64,000 nucleotides of DNA from Zobellella iuensis (GCF_016746085.1 NZ_JAERTZ010000001.1:1-64000), one strand, 5' to 3'; counted from the stretch's first letter, positions 36,633 to 47,572 are shown. The notes: generated by a model not told the origin, from the letters alone. Made by a program: numbers and translations.

Positions 36633-39374
36633 ATGGTTGCCATTCCTGCCAAACCCCTGATCCTGGTCGATGGATCCTCCTACCTGTATCGCGCCTATTT
36701 CGCCTCCCAGCAGGCCGACTTGCGCACCAGCGACGGCCGGCCCACCGGCGCCATCCGGGTGGTGACCAACATGCTGCGCAGCCTGCACAAGCAGTTTCCC
36801 GAGTCCCGGGTGGCGGTGGTGTTCGACGCCAAGGGCAAGACCTTTCGCAACGACATGTACGCCGACTACAAGGCCCACCGCCCGCCCATGCCCGACGAGC
36901 TGCGCAGCCAGGTGGAGCCCATCCATGCCATTATCCGCGCCATGGGGCTGCCGCTGTTGATCGAGGACGGGGTGGAAGCGGACGACGTCATCGGCACCCT
37001 GGCGCGCCAGGCCACCGAACAGCGGCTGGACGTGGTGATCAGCACCGGCGACAAGGACATGGCCCAGCTGGTGTCGGATCATGTGCTGCTGATGGACACC
37101 ATGAAGAACAGCTTTATGGACCGGGACGGGGTGGTGGAGAAATTCGGGGTGCCGCCGGAGCTGATCGTGGATCTGCTGGCCCTGGTGGGCGACAAGGTGG
37201 ACAACATTCCCGGCATGCCCGGCGTGGGCGAGAAGACCGCCCTGTCGCTGCTGCAGGGGCTGGGCTCCATCGAGGATATCGCCGCCAGCCCGGACAGGAT
37301 CGCGGCCTTGGGTTTTCGTGGATCCAAGACCTTCGCCGCCAAGTTCCTCGAACACCAGGAGATGGTGCGCTTGTCCCGGGAGCTGGCCACCATCAAGACC
37401 GATGTGGCGCTGGAATTCGGCCCCGCCGAGCTGCAACCGGGCGAGCCGGACCAGGCCGCCCTGGCGACCCTCTACCGGGAATACGAATTCAAGAGCCTGC
37501 TGGAAGAACTGGAGCGGGGCGAGGGGAACCCGGTTTCCGCCGAACCGGCGACGCCGGCCCCGGAAACCGACTACCAACTGGTGCTGGAGCAGGAGCAGTT
37601 GGAGGCCTGGATCGAACGGCTGCAGGCGGCGCCCTATTTCGCCTTCGATACCGAGACCACCAGCCTCAACTACCGGGATGCCCGGGTGGTAGGGGTGTCC
37701 TTCGCGGTGGAGCCGGGCCGGGCCGCCTATGTGCCCTTCGGCCACGACTACCTGGACGCGCCGGTCCAGCTGAGCGAAGAGGTGGTGCTGGGGGCGCTCA
37801 AGCCGCTGCTGGAAGATAAACAGCGCATCAAGCTGGGCCAAAATCTCAAGTACGACACCAACGTATTGAAGAACCACGGTATCGAGATGCAGGGCCTGGG
37901 GCTGGACACCATGCTCGAGTCCTATGTGCTCAACTCGGTGCAGACCCGGCACGACATGGACAGCATGGCGTCCTTCTTCCTCAACCAGGACACCATTTCC
38001 TTCGAGTCCATCGCCGGCAAGGGCGCCAAACAGCTCACCTTCAACCAGATCCCGCTGGAGCAGGCGGGGCCCTACGCGGCGGAAGACGCCGACATCACCC
38101 TGCGGTTGCACCACCACCTGGCCCCCAAACTGGCGGCCGAGCCGGAGCTGCAGCGGGTATTCGACGAGATCGAAATGCCGCTGGTGCCGATACTGGCGCG
38201 GATGGAATACGCCGGGGTGCGCATCGACAGCAAGCTGCTGGCCATCCAGAGCGATGAAATTGCCAAGCGGCTCAAGGAACTGGAGCAGGAGGCCTTCGAG
38301 CTGGCCGGCGAGCCCTTCAACCTGAGCTCCACCAAGCAGCTGGGCGAGATCCTGTTCAACAAGCTGGAACTGCCGGTGCTGAAGAAGACCCCCAAGGGGG
38401 CGCCGTCCACCGCCGAGGAGGTGTTGCAGGAGCTGGCGCTCGACTACCCCCTGCCCAAGCTGCTGATGGAATACCGGGCCTTGAGCAAGCTCAAGTCCAC
38501 CTATACCGACAAGCTGCCGCTGATGGTCAACCAACACAGCGGCCGCATCCACACCTCCTATCACCAGGCCAACGCCGCCACCGGCCGGCTGTCGTCGTCC
38601 GATCCCAACCTGCAGAACATCCCCATCCGCACCCCGGAAGGGCGGCGTATCCGCCAGGCCTTCGTGGCCGAGCCCGGCTACCGGCTGGTGGCGGCGGACT
38701 ACTCCCAGATAGAGCTGCGCATCATGGCGCACCTGTCCCGGGACCAGGGCTTGCTGGACGCCTTCGCCCAGGGACAGGACATTCACAAGGCCACCGCCGC
38801 CGAGGTGTTCGGGGTGGCGGTGGAGCAGGTGACCGGCGAGCAGCGGCGCCGGGCCAAGGCCATCAACTTCGGCCTGATCTACGGCATGAGCGCCTTCGGC
38901 CTGTCGCGCCAGCTGGGCATTCCCCGGGCCGAGTCCCAGGCCTACATGGACATCTACTTCGAGCGCTACCCGGGCGTGCTGCGCTATATGGAGGAGACCC
39001 GGGAACAGGCGGCCGAACGGGGCTATGTATCGACCCTGTTCGGCCGCCGGCTCTATCTTCCCGAGATCAACGCCAAGAACGGTGCCCGCCGCAAGGGTGC
39101 CGAGCGGGCCGCCATCAATGCCCCCATGCAGGGCACCGCCGCCGACATCATCAAGCAGGCGATGATCAAGGTGGACGCCTGGATCGCCGGGCTGCCCGCG
39201 GGCGAGGTGCGCATGCTGATGCAGGTACACGATGAACTGGTGTTCGAGATCCGCGAGGACAGGGTGGACGCCTACAAAGAACAGATCCGAGCCCTGATGG
39301 AGCAGGCGGCGACCCTGGACGTACCGCTGCTGGTGGAAGCCGGCGTGGGCGAGAACTGGGATCAGGCTCACTAA
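36633..39374 (+). CDS. polA: DNA polymerase I
   Basis: Removes RNA primers, fills gaps and takes part in repair. The 5'-3' exonuclease domain (residues 1-~300; [25 protein letters not shown]) is followed by the 3'-5' exonuclease with its DTE motif ([11 protein letters not shown]), so proofreading looks intact. The polymerase domain has motif [13 protein letters not shown], motif [15 protein letters not shown] and motif [10 protein letters not shown]. The ATG at 36633 gives 913 aa; the frame from 36555 would only add a leader. The Spot 42 gene follows. Confidence 0.98.
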   Translation: MVAIPAKPLILVDGSSYLYRAYFASQQADLRTSDGRPTGAIRVVTNMLRSLHKQFPESRVAVVFDAKGKTFRNDMYADYKAHRPPMPDELRSQVEPIHAIIRAMGLPLLIEDGVEADDVIGTLARQATEQRLDVVISTGDKDMAQLVSDHVLLMDTMKNSFMDRDGVVEKFGVPPELIVDLLALVGDKVDNIPGMPGVGEKTALSLLQGLGSIEDIAASPDRIAALGFRGSKTFAAKFLEHQEMVRLSRELATIKTDVALEFGPAELQPGEPDQAALATLYREYEFKSLLEELERGEGNPVSAEPATPAPETDYQLVLEQEQLEAWIERLQAAPYFAFDTETTSLNYRDARVVGVSFAVEPGRAAYVPFGHDYLDAPVQLSEEVVLGALKPLLEDKQRIKLGQNLKYDTNVLKNHGIEMQGLGLDTMLESYVLNSVQTRHDMDSMASFFLNQDTISFESIAGKGAKQLTFNQIPLEQAGPYAAEDADITLRLHHHLAPKLAAEPELQRVFDEIEMPLVPILARMEYAGVRIDSKLLAIQSDEIAKRLKELEQEAFELAGEPFNLSSTKQLGEILFNKLELPVLKKTPKGAPSTAEEVLQELALDYPLPKLLMEYRALSKLKSTYTDKLPLMVNQHSGRIHTSYHQANAATGRLSSSDPNLQNIPIRTPEGRRIRQAFVAEPGYRLVAADYSQIELRIMAHLSRDQGLLDAFAQGQDIHKATAAEVFGVAVEQVTGEQRRRAKAINFGLIYGMSAFGLSRQLGIPRAESQAYMDIYFERYPGVLRYMEETREQAAERGYVSTLFGRRLYLPEINAKNGARRKGAERAAINAPMQGTAADIIKQAMIKVDAWIAGLPAGEVRMLMQVHDELVFEIREDRVDAYKEQIRALMEQAATLDVPLLVEAGVGENWDQAH

Positions 39375-39454
39375 AATGATGGTTGACCAACAAAATTGTA
39401 AATATATTACGAAATTACTTTTTTTATCTGGTCAGCTGTTGTACAGTTTGTGAC

Positions 39455-39557
39455 GTAGGGTACAGAGGTAAGGCGTTATGTCTTACAGACCTTTTATTTC
39501 ACGTAATTGAATATGGCTGGCTAGGCCGCCCCTGGGGTTTCCCGGGGGCATTTTTTT
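39455..39557 (+). ncRNA. spf: Small RNA Spot 42
   Basis: It begins GTAGGGTACAGAGGTAAG (39455-39472), identical to the 5' end of E. coli Spot 42, and continues with the conserved AGACCTTTTA-TTCACGTAAT region. It ends in a terminator (GCCCCTGGGG with CCCGGGGGC, then TTTTTTT). The position directly after polA is conserved. In E. coli it is repressed by cAMP-CRP and controls carbon-use mRNAs through Hfq. TACAGT (39442-39447) is a plausible -10; I could not find a convincing CRP site. Confidence 0.94.
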
Positions 39558-39730
39558 ATCTGCCGTTCGGCACGCCGTCCTTTCATTCCCCCCTTTATGG
39601 AGTGGGAATGCCTCCCAAATTGTATACAAGCAAACGTTTTATGTTGCTTAATTACGTTGTTCGTTAGCCTTATTGAGGCGCCTGATTGTGGCTGGCATTT
39701 GCCGGTGGCCGTCGTTATCATCGGTCTGAA

Positions 39731-39808
39731 CCAGTCGGGAAGCCGCCGGGCCGAGACGGCAGCGCCGGACCCGCTGTACCCGATCCAGTTGATGCTGGTG
39801 CAGGGCTC
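39731..39808 (+). promoter_or_regulatory. TPP riboswitch (THI box) upstream of thiD
   Basis: The aptamer hallmarks occur in order. CGGG and ACCC can form P2. GCCGAGA (39750-39756) corresponds to the pyrimidine-sensing CUGAGA. GATCCAGTTGATGCTGG (39782-39798) contains the P5 hairpin CCAG/CTGG, and TGCAGGG follows. A GC-rich hairpin (GGCGGC/GCCGCC) lies between aptamer and start codon and could be the expression platform. High thiamine pyrophosphate should lower thiD expression. 39558-39730 holds no gene I can see. Confidence 0.85.
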
Positions 39809-39862
39809 CGGGGGCGGCTTTCTGCCGCCGCCGGCTTCTGCGCCCGGGAGGACCATAAGGAC

Positions 39863-40693
39863 ATGCACAGCACCAAGCCCGTTATTCTCACCATCGCCGG
39901 CTCCGACAGCAGCGGCGGTGCCGGCATTCAGGCCGATATCAAGGCCATCGCCGCCACCGGCGGTTATGCCTGTTCGGTGGTCACCGCCCTCACCGCCCAG
40001 AACACCAAGGGGGTCACCGCCGTTGAGCCCGTGTCCCAGCAGATGATCCGCGCCCAGCTGGAGGCGGTTTTCAGCGATCTGCCGGTGGCGGCGGTGAAGG
40101 TGGGCATGCTCGGCGACGGCGCCACCATCCGTACCCTGGCCGAGGTGTTGCGCCGCCACCGGCCGGCCCACCTGGTGGTGGATCCGGTGATGGTGAGCGC
40201 CAACGGCGATCCGCTGCTGGCCGAGGAGGCGGTGGCCGCCCTGCGCGAGGAGCTGCTGCCCCTGGCGGAGGTGATCACCCCCAACCTGCCTGAGGCGGCC
40301 CGGCTCACGAATTGCGCCTTGCCGACCAGGCTGGCCGAGGTTGAATCCCTGTTCGCCGGCCTGGCCGAACTGGAGTGCACCACCGTGCTGCTCAAGGGGG
40401 GCTTTCTGCAGCGGGAATCGCGCAGCCCCGATTGGCTGCTGAGCGGGGGGGAGGTGCGCTGTTTCGATGCCCCCCGGGTGATGACCATCAATACCCACGG
40501 CACCGGCTGTACCCTGTCGGCGGCCCTGGCCTGCTACCTGGCCCAGGGACTGGCCCTGGAGCTGGCGGTGGCCTCCGCCAAGCATTATATCGACGGGGCC
40601 ATCGCCGCCGGGGCCACACTCCGGGTGGGCCATGGCCGGGGTCCGGTGGAGCATTTCTTCCGTGGCCTTGCCTCGCCCGGCACCACGCCTTAA
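39863..40693 (+). CDS. thiD: Hydroxymethylpyrimidine kinase / phosphomethylpyrimidine kinase
   Basis: Phosphorylates hydroxymethylpyrimidine twice for thiamine synthesis. It is a ribokinase-fold enzyme: ILTIAGSDSSGGAGIQADIKA at the N-terminus binds substrate, and the C-terminal NTHGTGCTLSAALACYLAQG is the ATP/anion-hole motif. Length 276 aa is normal. The ATG at 39863 is chosen because upstream sequence is the riboswitch. No other thiamine genes are in the window, so it is a stand-alone riboswitch-controlled gene. Confidence 0.95.
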   Translation: MHSTKPVILTIAGSDSSGGAGIQADIKAIAATGGYACSVVTALTAQNTKGVTAVEPVSQQMIRAQLEAVFSDLPVAAVKVGMLGDGATIRTLAEVLRRHRPAHLVVDPVMVSANGDPLLAEEAVAALREELLPLAEVITPNLPEAARLTNCALPTRLAEVESLFAGLAELECTTVLLKGGFLQRESRSPDWLLSGGEVRCFDAPRVMTINTHGTGCTLSAALACYLAQGLALELAVASAKHYIDGAIAAGATLRVGHGRGPVEHFFRGLASPGTTP

Positions 40694-40752
40694 CCTGGGC
40701 TCGGGTGGCGGTGAACAGGCCGGCGCCCTGCCGACGGAGAGACACTGACACC

Positions 40753-41070
40753 ATGTTGAGCGGAACGGGCAAAAAGGTAACAGTCGGCGGCATGCTGCTG
40801 CTGGTTTTGCTGTGCCTGCCGCGAACCGCCCTGCCGATGGCCCTGACGGTGGTGCCGGTGGGCACTACCGCCTGCGTTGACTGCCCGGCAGGGGCGATAG
40901 ACTCTCATCAGCATCAGCATCAGCATCAGCATCAGGATTGCCAGCTGTGCCTGGGGCTGCCCGCCACGCCACCCGCGCCGCTGCGGGCGTCCGCCGATAT
41001 CGTGTTTTCCCCTGTCGTCGTCGGTATCCGTACGGTGCCGAAGCGGCTGGAGCGGCCGCCCAGATCCTGA
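40753..41070 (+). CDS. Small His-rich exported protein, DUF2946-like
   Basis: A protein of 105 aa with an N-terminal hydrophobic segment (about residues 11-30, signal peptide or anchor). A CVDC motif is followed by a run of alternating His-Gln and DCQLCLGLP. The Cys/His pattern suits copper binding and recalls DUF2946 proteins found near copper genes. It lies 44 bp upstream of the multicopper oxidase gene, which supports a copper role. The His-Gln run is encoded by five tandem CATCAG repeats at 40906-40935. Confidence 0.68.
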   Translation: MLSGTGKKVTVGGMLLLVLLCLPRTALPMALTVVPVGTTACVDCPAGAIDSHQHQHQHQHQDCQLCLGLPATPPAPLRASADIVFSPVVVGIRTVPKRLERPPRS

Positions 41071-41113
41071 CTCGAATCCCCCTTTTTTAATTTGGTGATT
41101 TGAGGTTAACACT

Positions 41114-42670
41114 ATGAAAAGACGCGATGTGATGAAGCTGGGGCTGGCGGGTGCCGCCCTGGCCGGCCTGCCCGCTTTGCTGCGGGCCGACGACATTTCC
41201 CCTTCCACCCTGGCGCAACTGCCCCGGCTCGAGCCCGATGGCGAAGGGCGCTACCACCTGACCTTGGCCCCGACCCGGGTGCGGCTGGATGGACGCGACA
41301 CCGAACTCTGGCTCTACAATGGCCAGCTCGGCCCCGTGCTGGAGTTGACCGAGGGCGACCGGGTGGAGGTGCGGGTGACCAACGGCCTGGCCCAGCCTAC
41401 TACCGTGCACTGGCATGGCCTGCTGGTGCCCGCCAGAGAGGATGGCGGGCCCCACGATGCCATTGCCCCCGGCGCCAGCCGCCGGTACCGCTTTACCGTA
41501 CCCGCAGGCAACGCCGGTTTGCACTGGTTCCATCCCCATCCCCATGGCCATACCGCCGAGCAGATTGCCCACGGCGCCGCCGGCCTGATCCTGGTGAAGC
41601 CCAAGGCGTCGCCGCTGCCGGATTATCCCCGGCAACTGCTGATGGTGACCGACCTGCGCCTGGATCGGGATGGCAGGGTTGCACCCCATACCATGGCGGA
41701 CTGGATGAACGGCCGGGAAGGGGAGCTGCTGCTGGTGAATGGCGGCCGCCGGCCCGCCCTGGTGCGCCCACCGGCCACCGAGGAGCGGTTCGGCCTGGTC
41801 AACGCCTGTGCCGGCCGTTACCTGCATGTGCGCCTGGAAGGCGGCACTTTCTGGTTGCTGGGTACCGACGGTGGCTTGCTGGCGGCGCCAGAACTGCGGG
41901 ATGAACTGCTGCTGGTGCCGGGACAGCGGGCCGACCTGCTGCTGGCCTGGCCCTCGAAGGGCGGGGAAGAGCGCTTGCTGTTCAGCCAGCCCTATGATCG
42001 GGGCTGGATGGGCCCGGAGCCGGAGCACTATCGCCGGCCCCAGCCCTTGCTGCGGTTGGTGGCCAACCGGGAGCCGGCGGCGACGGTGCCGGAGCTGCCG
42101 GACCAACTGGCGCGGATCGACTGGCTGCCCGCAGCGGCGGTCAGCCGGGAGCTGGTGCTGAGCGAACTGATGCCGGAGGGGCATCCGCATCAGGGCGCCG
42201 CCGGCCATCACGCGCACGGCGGCCATCGGGGGCACGGCGAGGTGGAGCAGAGGGAGTCGGCCGGCCACGATGGCCACCGGGACCACGCCAGGGCCGCCAT
42301 GCCGGCCTCGGCACAGCAGGTGCTGGCCCAGGGGCTGGCTTTCCTGATCAACGGTCGCGCCTTCGACATGGAACACATCATGTTCGAAGGCAAGGTCGGC
42401 CAGGTGGAGGAATGGGTGGTGGAGAACGATTCCCATATGGATCATCCCTTCCATGTGCACGGCACCCATTTCCAGCTGGTGGCCGAGCAGCAGCGGGGTG
42501 GCGACTGGCGACCGCTGGCGCAGCCGCATTGGCTGGACACGGTGAACCTCAGGCCCTACCAGAAGCTCAAGCTGCGCCTGCGCTTCGACCGGCCCGGCGA
42601 CTGGCTGTGCCACTGCCATATCATAGAGCACGAAGAGCTGGGCATGATGGCCACCATCCGCATCGTCTGA
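41114..42670 (+). CDS. Multicopper oxidase (CueO/CopA-like)
   Basis: A periplasmic cupredoxin-type oxidase, probably oxidising Cu(I) for copper tolerance. The start KRRDVMKLGLAGAALAGLPA resembles a Tat signal. Copper ligands are visible in HWHG (99-102), HWFHPHPHGH (137-146), DHPFHVHGTHF near residue 440 and HCHIIEHEELGM near 500, with a Met axial ligand. A His/Gly-rich insertion (about residues 355-390) may hold extra copper, as the Met-rich loop does in CueO. Length is 518 aa. The preceding small His-rich gene is likely co-transcribed. Confidence 0.92.
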   Translation: MKRRDVMKLGLAGAALAGLPALLRADDISPSTLAQLPRLEPDGEGRYHLTLAPTRVRLDGRDTELWLYNGQLGPVLELTEGDRVEVRVTNGLAQPTTVHWHGLLVPAREDGGPHDAIAPGASRRYRFTVPAGNAGLHWFHPHPHGHTAEQIAHGAAGLILVKPKASPLPDYPRQLLMVTDLRLDRDGRVAPHTMADWMNGREGELLLVNGGRRPALVRPPATEERFGLVNACAGRYLHVRLEGGTFWLLGTDGGLLAAPELRDELLLVPGQRADLLLAWPSKGGEERLLFSQPYDRGWMGPEPEHYRRPQPLLRLVANREPAATVPELPDQLARIDWLPAAAVSRELVLSELMPEGHPHQGAAGHHAHGGHRGHGEVEQRESAGHDGHRDHARAAMPASAQQVLAQGLAFLINGRAFDMEHIMFEGKVGQVEEWVVENDSHMDHPFHVHGTHFQLVAEQQRGGDWRPLAQPHWLDTVNLRPYQKLKLRLRFDRPGDWLCHCHIIEHEELGMMATIRIV

Positions 42671-42727
42671 TGTCTTGCGGGCGCCTTGAAGCGTCTGGTG
42701 GCTCCGTTGCATGAAGTATTGCACTGG

Positions 42728-42747
42728 ACTCCCGCCTTCGCGGGAGT
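42728..42747. repeat. REP-like hairpin
   Basis: ACTCCCGC (42728-42735) pairs with GCGGGAGT (42740-42747) around CTTC. This type of hairpin is a common proteobacterial intergenic repeat. Only this copy is in the window. Confidence 0.6.
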
Positions 42748-42783
42748 GGCAACAGGGTATTCCGGAGGTTCGTCAGCAGTCCG

Positions 42784-42812
42784 GGGGCCGCGAGCGGCCC
42801 CGTCTTTACTTG
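42784..42812 (+). terminator. Terminator after the multicopper oxidase gene
   Basis: GGGGCCGC (42784-42791) pairs with GCGGCCCC (42794-42801) and is followed by GTCTTTACTT. Confidence 0.65.
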
Positions 42813-42867
42813 CCTTTTGCCGGGGCGGCTTGTAGTATCGGTCGCCATAAAAATGCAAAAACAATCA

Positions 42868-42907
42868 ATTAACTTCTTGAAAGTTAATCTAAAAACTTCC
42901 TTACTAT
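42868..42907 (+). promoter_or_regulatory. Candidate mrp promoter with palindromic operator
   Basis: ATTAACTT (42868-42875) and AAGTTAAT (42881-42888) form a perfect 8-bp inverted repeat with a 5-nt spacer. The repeat overlaps TTGAAA (42877-42882), a possible -35. TACTAT (42902-42907) is a possible -10, with a rather long 19-nt spacer. The palindrome would suit a dimeric repressor or a LysR-type regulator. Confidence 0.5.
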
Positions 42908-42988
42908 AGCCTGCGCCTTGTGCTGATTTTCCCCTCTTTTAGCTGATCCTGTCGCCTTGAATAGGCATTGAAAGGAGGCGTTTTGCCT

Positions 42989-45286
42989 ATGCTTGTTGCA
43001 GTTATAGCGGGTTTTATTCTGGCCGCCCTGGTCCCCAGCCTGACGCCCCTGGCCGGTCGTCGCATCGGCTGGCTCCTGGCCCTGTTGCCGGCCACGCTAT
43101 TCGGATATTTCCTGGGATTCTGGCCCGAGGTCACCGGCGGCGAGGCGGTGCTGATCTCCTACCCCTGGATCCCCAGCCTCGATATCAGCCTCAACTTCCT
43201 GGTGGATGGCCTGAGCCTGATGTTCGCCCTGCTGATCACCGGCATCGGCACCTTTATCCTGATCTACGCCGGCAGCTACCTCGAGGGCCACAAGGACATC
43301 CACAAGCTGCTGATGTACCTGCTGGCCTTTATGGCCTCTATGCTCGGCCTGGTGCTGTCCAACAACCTGATTTCCCTGTTCGTGTTCTGGGAACTGACCA
43401 GCATCACCTCCTACCTGCTGATCGGTTTCAACCACGAGCAGGAAAAGGCGCGCAAGGCGGCCTTGCAGGGGCTCTTCATCACCGTGGGCGGCGGCCTGGC
43501 ACTGATGACCGGCCTGATCATGCTGGGCTACCTGGGCGGCAGCTTCGAGCTCCACGAGCTGCTGACCCAGGGCGACGTGCTGCAGAGCCACCCCCTGTTC
43601 CTGCCGATGATGATCCTCATCCTGGCGGGCACCTTCACCAAGTCGGCCCAGACCCCCTTTCACTTCTGGCTGCCCAACGCCATGGCGGCGCCGACCCCGG
43701 TCAGCGCCTACCTGCACTCGGCCACCATGGTCAAGGCCGGTGTCTTTCTCATGGCCCGGCTGCAACCGGTGATGGCCGGCAGCGAGGCCTGGCTCTACAC
43801 CCTGTCCCTGTTCGGCGGTGTCACCATGACGGTGGGGGCGGTGATGGCGGTGTGCAGCACCGACCTCAAGCGCATCCTGGCCTTTTCCACCGTCATGGCC
43901 CTGGGTACCCTGACCATGCTGATCGGCATTGGCACCCCGGCGGCGCTCAAGGCGGCCATGGTGTTCCTGCTGGCCCACGCCCTGTACAAGGGGGCGCTCT
44001 TTATGGCGGCCGGTACCCTGGATCACGCTACCGGCACCAAGGATGTGCGCGAGCTGGGTGGCCTGCGCCAGGTCATGCCCTGGACCGCCGGCTTCACCTG
44101 GGTGGCGGCCCTGTCCCTGGCCGGCATTCCGCCCCTGTTCGGTTTTATCGCCAAGGAACTGATGTTTGAAGCGGCACTGGGGGCCCGGGCGCTGTCGTCG
44201 CTGCTGGTGGTCTTGTCCCTGATCACCGCCGTCTGCATAGTGGCGGCCACCGGCCTGGTGGCGATAAAGCCCTTTTTGGGGACGCTCAGGCCTACCGCCA
44301 AAAAGCCCCATGAGGTGCCCCTGGCGATGCGCCTGGGCTTCAGCGTGCTGGCCTCCCTCGGCCTGCTGCTGGGGCTGCTGCCGTTCCTGGCCGAGCCCCT
44401 GCTGCGGGCGGCGGTGTCCGCCGTGACCGGTGCGCCCGTGCCCGATCTGGAGCTGGCCCTGTGGCACGGCATCAACCTGCCGTTGTTGTTCAGTGCCGCG
44501 GCGCTGGCGGCCGGCGTACTGCTGTATCGCGGCTGGGCGCGGGTCTATCCGCCGCTGGCCGCGGCCATCCGCCCCCTGGCCTACGGCCCGGAGCGGGGCT
44601 ACGAACGGATGATGGATGGCCTGGTGTGGCTTGCCCGCTGGCAGACCCGGGTGCTGCAGAACGGCTACATGACCAACTACATCCTGACCATACTGCTCAC
44701 CACCATAGGTCTGCTGGCCTACGCCTTCTGGAGCCGGGACGCCTTCGTCTACGAGCTGTCGTTCGAGGGGGTGCGTTTCTACGAGGTCATCATCAGCCTG
44801 CTGATGCTGGGGGCCGTGGTGTACGCCAGCGCCACCCGGCTGCGCCTGGGCGCGGTGGCGGCGGTGGGGGTGCTGGGCTTCGCCATGGCGATGATCTACG
44901 TGTTCTTCAGCGCGCCGGATCTGGCCATCACCCAGGTGTTGATTGAAACCCTGACCGTGATCCTGCTGGTGCTGGTGCTGTTCCGCCTGCCCGGTTTCCA
45001 GGGCCTGTCCAGCGTGCGGGTGCGTCTGCGCGACGCCTCCGTGGCGGGGGCCTTCGGCATACTGGTGGCCATGATGGTGCTCACCGTCAACCAGTCGTCC
45101 CTGGGGGGAGGGATCAGCGACTACCTGATTGCCGCCAGTTACCCCGAGGCCCACGGCCGCAATATCGTCAACGTGATCCTGGTGGACTTCCGGGCCCTGG
45201 ACACCCTGGGCGAAATCTTCGTGCTGGCGCTGGCGGCCATCGGGGTGAACGCCATGATCCGCTTCCGCTGGGAGGACCAGAGATGA
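42989..45286 (+). CDS. mrpA: Mrp Na+(K+)/H+ antiporter subunit A
   Basis: Largest subunit of the multi-subunit cation/proton antiporter, related to NuoL of complex I. It has about 20 membrane segments. The antiporter core includes [63 protein letters not shown] and a conserved Lys/His region [20 protein letters not shown]. The C-terminal ~170 residues add the MrpB-like extension of long MrpA proteins. The ATG at 42989 follows AAAGGAGG by 10 nt; a TTG at 42983 is an alternative. First gene of mrpABCDEFG. Confidence 0.93.
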   Translation: MLVAVIAGFILAALVPSLTPLAGRRIGWLLALLPATLFGYFLGFWPEVTGGEAVLISYPWIPSLDISLNFLVDGLSLMFALLITGIGTFILIYAGSYLEGHKDIHKLLMYLLAFMASMLGLVLSNNLISLFVFWELTSITSYLLIGFNHEQEKARKAALQGLFITVGGGLALMTGLIMLGYLGGSFELHELLTQGDVLQSHPLFLPMMILILAGTFTKSAQTPFHFWLPNAMAAPTPVSAYLHSATMVKAGVFLMARLQPVMAGSEAWLYTLSLFGGVTMTVGAVMAVCSTDLKRILAFSTVMALGTLTMLIGIGTPAALKAAMVFLLAHALYKGALFMAAGTLDHATGTKDVRELGGLRQVMPWTAGFTWVAALSLAGIPPLFGFIAKELMFEAALGARALSSLLVVLSLITAVCIVAATGLVAIKPFLGTLRPTAKKPHEVPLAMRLGFSVLASLGLLLGLLPFLAEPLLRAAVSAVTGAPVPDLELALWHGINLPLLFSAAALAAGVLLYRGWARVYPPLAAAIRPLAYGPERGYERMMDGLVWLARWQTRVLQNGYMTNYILTILLTTIGLLAYAFWSRDAFVYELSFEGVRFYEVIISLLMLGAVVYASATRLRLGAVAAVGVLGFAMAMIYVFFSAPDLAITQVLIETLTVILLVLVLFRLPGFQGLSSVRVRLRDASVAGAFGILVAMMVLTVNQSSLGGGISDYLIAASYPEAHGRNIVNVILVDFRALDTLGEIFVLALAAIGVNAMIRFRWEDQR

Positions 45287-45726
45287 AAACCGAACTGAGA
45301 TCGGACGCCTCGATTATCCTGCAGACCGCCACCCGTTTCCTGGTACCGCTGCTGCTGCTGTTTTCGGTGTTCCTGCTGCTGCGCGGCCATAACGAGCCGG
45401 GCGGCGGCTTTATCGCCGGCCTGGTGGCGTCCAGCGCCTTCGCCCTGTATCTGTTCGCCTTCGATGCCAGCAGCACCAAGCGGCTGCTGAAGGTGGAAAC
45501 CCAGCTGCTGATGGGACTGGGCCTGCTGCTGGCGCTGTTGAGCGGCATCATCGGCATGGTGCTGCACGGCCAACCCTTTCTCACCAGCCAGTGGTGGAGC
45601 CTGTATGTGCCGGGTATCGGCGAGCTCAAGTTGAGCACGCCGCTGCTGTTCGATGTGGGCGTCTACCTGGTGGTGATAGGGGTGGTGTCGACCATATTGC
45701 TGTCGCTGGCCAAAGTGGAGGAATAA
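45283..45726 (+). CDS. mrpB: Mrp antiporter subunit B
   Basis: A membrane subunit of 147 aa with four membrane segments. The MnhB signature [23 protein letters not shown] is near residue 34. The ATG overlaps the mrpA stop by 4 nt, and the stop overlaps the mrpC start (TAATG). Both overlaps show tight coupling. Confidence 0.93.
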   Translation: MKTELRSDASIILQTATRFLVPLLLLFSVFLLLRGHNEPGGGFIAGLVASSAFALYLFAFDASSTKRLLKVETQLLMGLGLLLALLSGIIGMVLHGQPFLTSQWWSLYVPGIGELKLSTPLLFDVGVYLVVIGVVSTILLSLAKVEE

Positions 45727-46073
45727 TGGAAAACCTGTTTGCCTTTGTGATCGGTGGCCTCTACGCCACCGCCCTGTTTATGATGCTCAGGCGCAGCATC
45801 GTCAAGCTGGTGATCGGCCTGATGATCCTCTCCAACGCCGCCAACCTGCTGATTTTCACCGGTGGTGGCCTGGTGCGGGGCGCGCCGCCCCTGATCCCGG
45901 AAGGCCTCTATCATCCGGTAGGAGCCATCGCCGACCCGCTGCCCCAGGCGCTGATCCTGACGGCCATCGTCATCAGCTTCGGGGTGCTGGCCTTTGCCGT
46001 GGTGTTGATCCACCGGGCCTATGAAGTCATAGGCGCCGATGACATGAACGAGATGAAGAGCACAGATTCGTGA
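45726..46073 (+). CDS. mrpC: Mrp antiporter subunit C
   Basis: NuoK-like subunit of 115 aa with three membrane segments. [23 protein letters not shown] and [25 protein letters not shown] are typical of MnhC and carry the conserved PLPQALVLTAIVI-type motif. It starts at the ATG overlapping the mrpB stop and ends overlapping the mrpD GTG. Confidence 0.93.
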   Translation: MENLFAFVIGGLYATALFMMLRRSIVKLVIGLMILSNAANLLIFTGGGLVRGAPPLIPEGLYHPVGAIADPLPQALILTAIVISFGVLAFAVVLIHRAYEVIGADDMNEMKSTDS

Positions 46074-47572
46074 AAGCAGAAGTCATAATTCCCATTCTTA
46101 TCCCCATGCTGGCCGGGGCCCTGACCCTGATTTGCTGGCGCTGGCGGCTGGTGCAGCGCTGGATTTCGGTCTTCTCCGGCGCCGGCCTGCTGGTGGCCGG
46201 CCTCTATCTGCTGGTGCAGGTTCAGGAGCGGGGCATACTGGTCAGCTACATGGGCGCCTGGTCGGCCCCCTACGGCATCACCCTGGTGGCGGATCTGCTC
46301 AGTGCCATCATGGTGGTGGTAACCGGCGTCATCGGCCTGGCGGTGGCGGTCTATTCCCTCGCCACCATGAGCCGCAACCACGAGGCCTTCGGCTACTATC
46401 CGCTGCTGCACCTGATGCTGTCCGGGGTGGTGGGCGCCTTCCTCACCGGCGATATCTTCAACCTCTACGTCTGGTTCGAGATCATGCTGGTGGCCTCCTT
46501 CGGTCTGCTGATCCTGGGAGGAGAACGTTCCCAGATGGAAGGGGCGCTCAAGTACGTGACCCTCAACCTGATCTCCTCGGCGCTGTTCCTCACCGCCGTG
46601 GGCCTGTTGTACGGCTACGCCGGCACCCTCAATATGGCGGATCTGGCGGTGCGCCTGGCCAACGGCAGCCAGCCCGGCCTGGTGACGGTGATCGCCATGC
46701 TGTTCCTGGTGGCCTTCGGCATCAAGGCGGCGGCCTTTCCGCTGTTCTTCTGGCTGCCGGCCTCCTACCACACGCCGCCGGTGGCGATTTCGGCGGTGTT
46801 CGCCGGCCTGCTCACCAAGGTGGGGGTCTATGCCCTGTACCGGGTGTTCAGCCTGATTTTCGTGCAGGACGTAGGCTTCACCCACCATACGGTACTGATG
46901 TGGATGGGCATTTTCACCATGCTTACCGGGGTACTGGGGGCGGCGGCCCAGTTCGAGGTGCGCCGCATCCTTTCCTTCCATATCGTCAGCCAGATAGGCT
47001 ACATGCTGGTGGGGCTGGCGTTGTTCACCCCCCTGGCCATCGCCGGCGGGGTCTTCTACATCTTCCACCACATCATAGTGAAGACCAACCTGTTCCTGAT
47101 CAGCGGCGTCATGTACCGCTACCATGGCAGCTACGATCTGGCCAGGCTGGGCGGGCTCTACCGCTCCGCGCCCTGGCTGGCGCTGCTGTTCCTGATCCCG
47201 GCCATGTCCCTGGCGGGGTTGCCGCCCCTGTCCGGCTTTTTCGCCAAATATACGGTGATCAAGGCGGGCGTGCTGGCCGAGTCCTGGTTTATGGTTGCCA
47301 TCGCCCTGGTGGTGGGCTTGCTGACCCTGTACTCGATGATCAAGATCTGGGCCGAGGCGTTCTGGAAGCCATTGCCCGAAGATGCCAAGCCCCTGCGCGG
47401 CGGCGGCGATCCGCACCGATACTTGTTGTATCTGCCGGTGGTGGGCCTGGCGCTGATCACCCTGGCCATCGGTTTCGGGGCCGAGTGGTTCGTGCAACTG
47501 GCGATGGATACGGCGGCGCAGCTGCTGTCGCCGGAGCTGTATATTGAAGCGGTACTGGGGGGTAGCCAATGA
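46070..47572 (+). CDS. mrpD: Mrp antiporter subunit D
   Basis: NuoN/NuoM-like subunit of 500 aa with about 14 membrane segments. Core motifs include [19 protein letters not shown] with the key Glu, [39 protein letters not shown], with the key Lys, and [21 protein letters not shown]. MrpA and MrpD are the two subunits thought to move ions. The start is GTG at 46070, within the mrpC stop region. Confidence 0.94.
   Translation: MKAEVIIPILIPMLAGALTLICWRWRLVQRWISVFSGAGLLVAGLYLLVQVQERGILVSYMGAWSAPYGITLVADLLSAIMVVVTGVIGLAVAVYSLATMSRNHEAFGYYPLLHLMLSGVVGAFLTGDIFNLYVWFEIMLVASFGLLILGGERSQMEGALKYVTLNLISSALFLTAVGLLYGYAGTLNMADLAVRLANGSQPGLVTVIAMLFLVAFGIKAAAFPLFFWLPASYHTPPVAISAVFAGLLTKVGVYALYRVFSLIFVQDVGFTHHTVLMWMGIFTMLTGVLGAAAQFEVRRILSFHIVSQIGYMLVGLALFTPLAIAGGVFYIFHHIIVKTNLFLISGVMYRYHGSYDLARLGGLYRSAPWLALLFLIPAMSLAGLPPLSGFFAKYTVIKAGVLAESWFMVAIALVVGLLTLYSMIKIWAEAFWKPLPEDAKPLRGGGDPHRYLLYLPVVGLALITLAIGFGAEWFVQLAMDTAAQLLSPELYIEAVLGGSQ

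Noticed and set aside
36546-39371. Long minus-strand ORF (941 codons) opposite polA
   Set aside because: It mirrors polA in a GC-rich sequence, is rich in His, Gln and Gly, has no recognisable domain, and polA motifs on the other strand are perfect.
39380-39415. CRP site upstream of Spot 42
   Set aside because: TGTAA-N6-TACGA lies in a loosely symmetrical AT-rich stretch, but the second half matches the consensus poorly.
40906-40935. CRISPR-like repeat array
   Set aside because: The CATCAG hexamers are contiguous, in frame and without spacers. No CRISPR array or cas gene is visible in the window.
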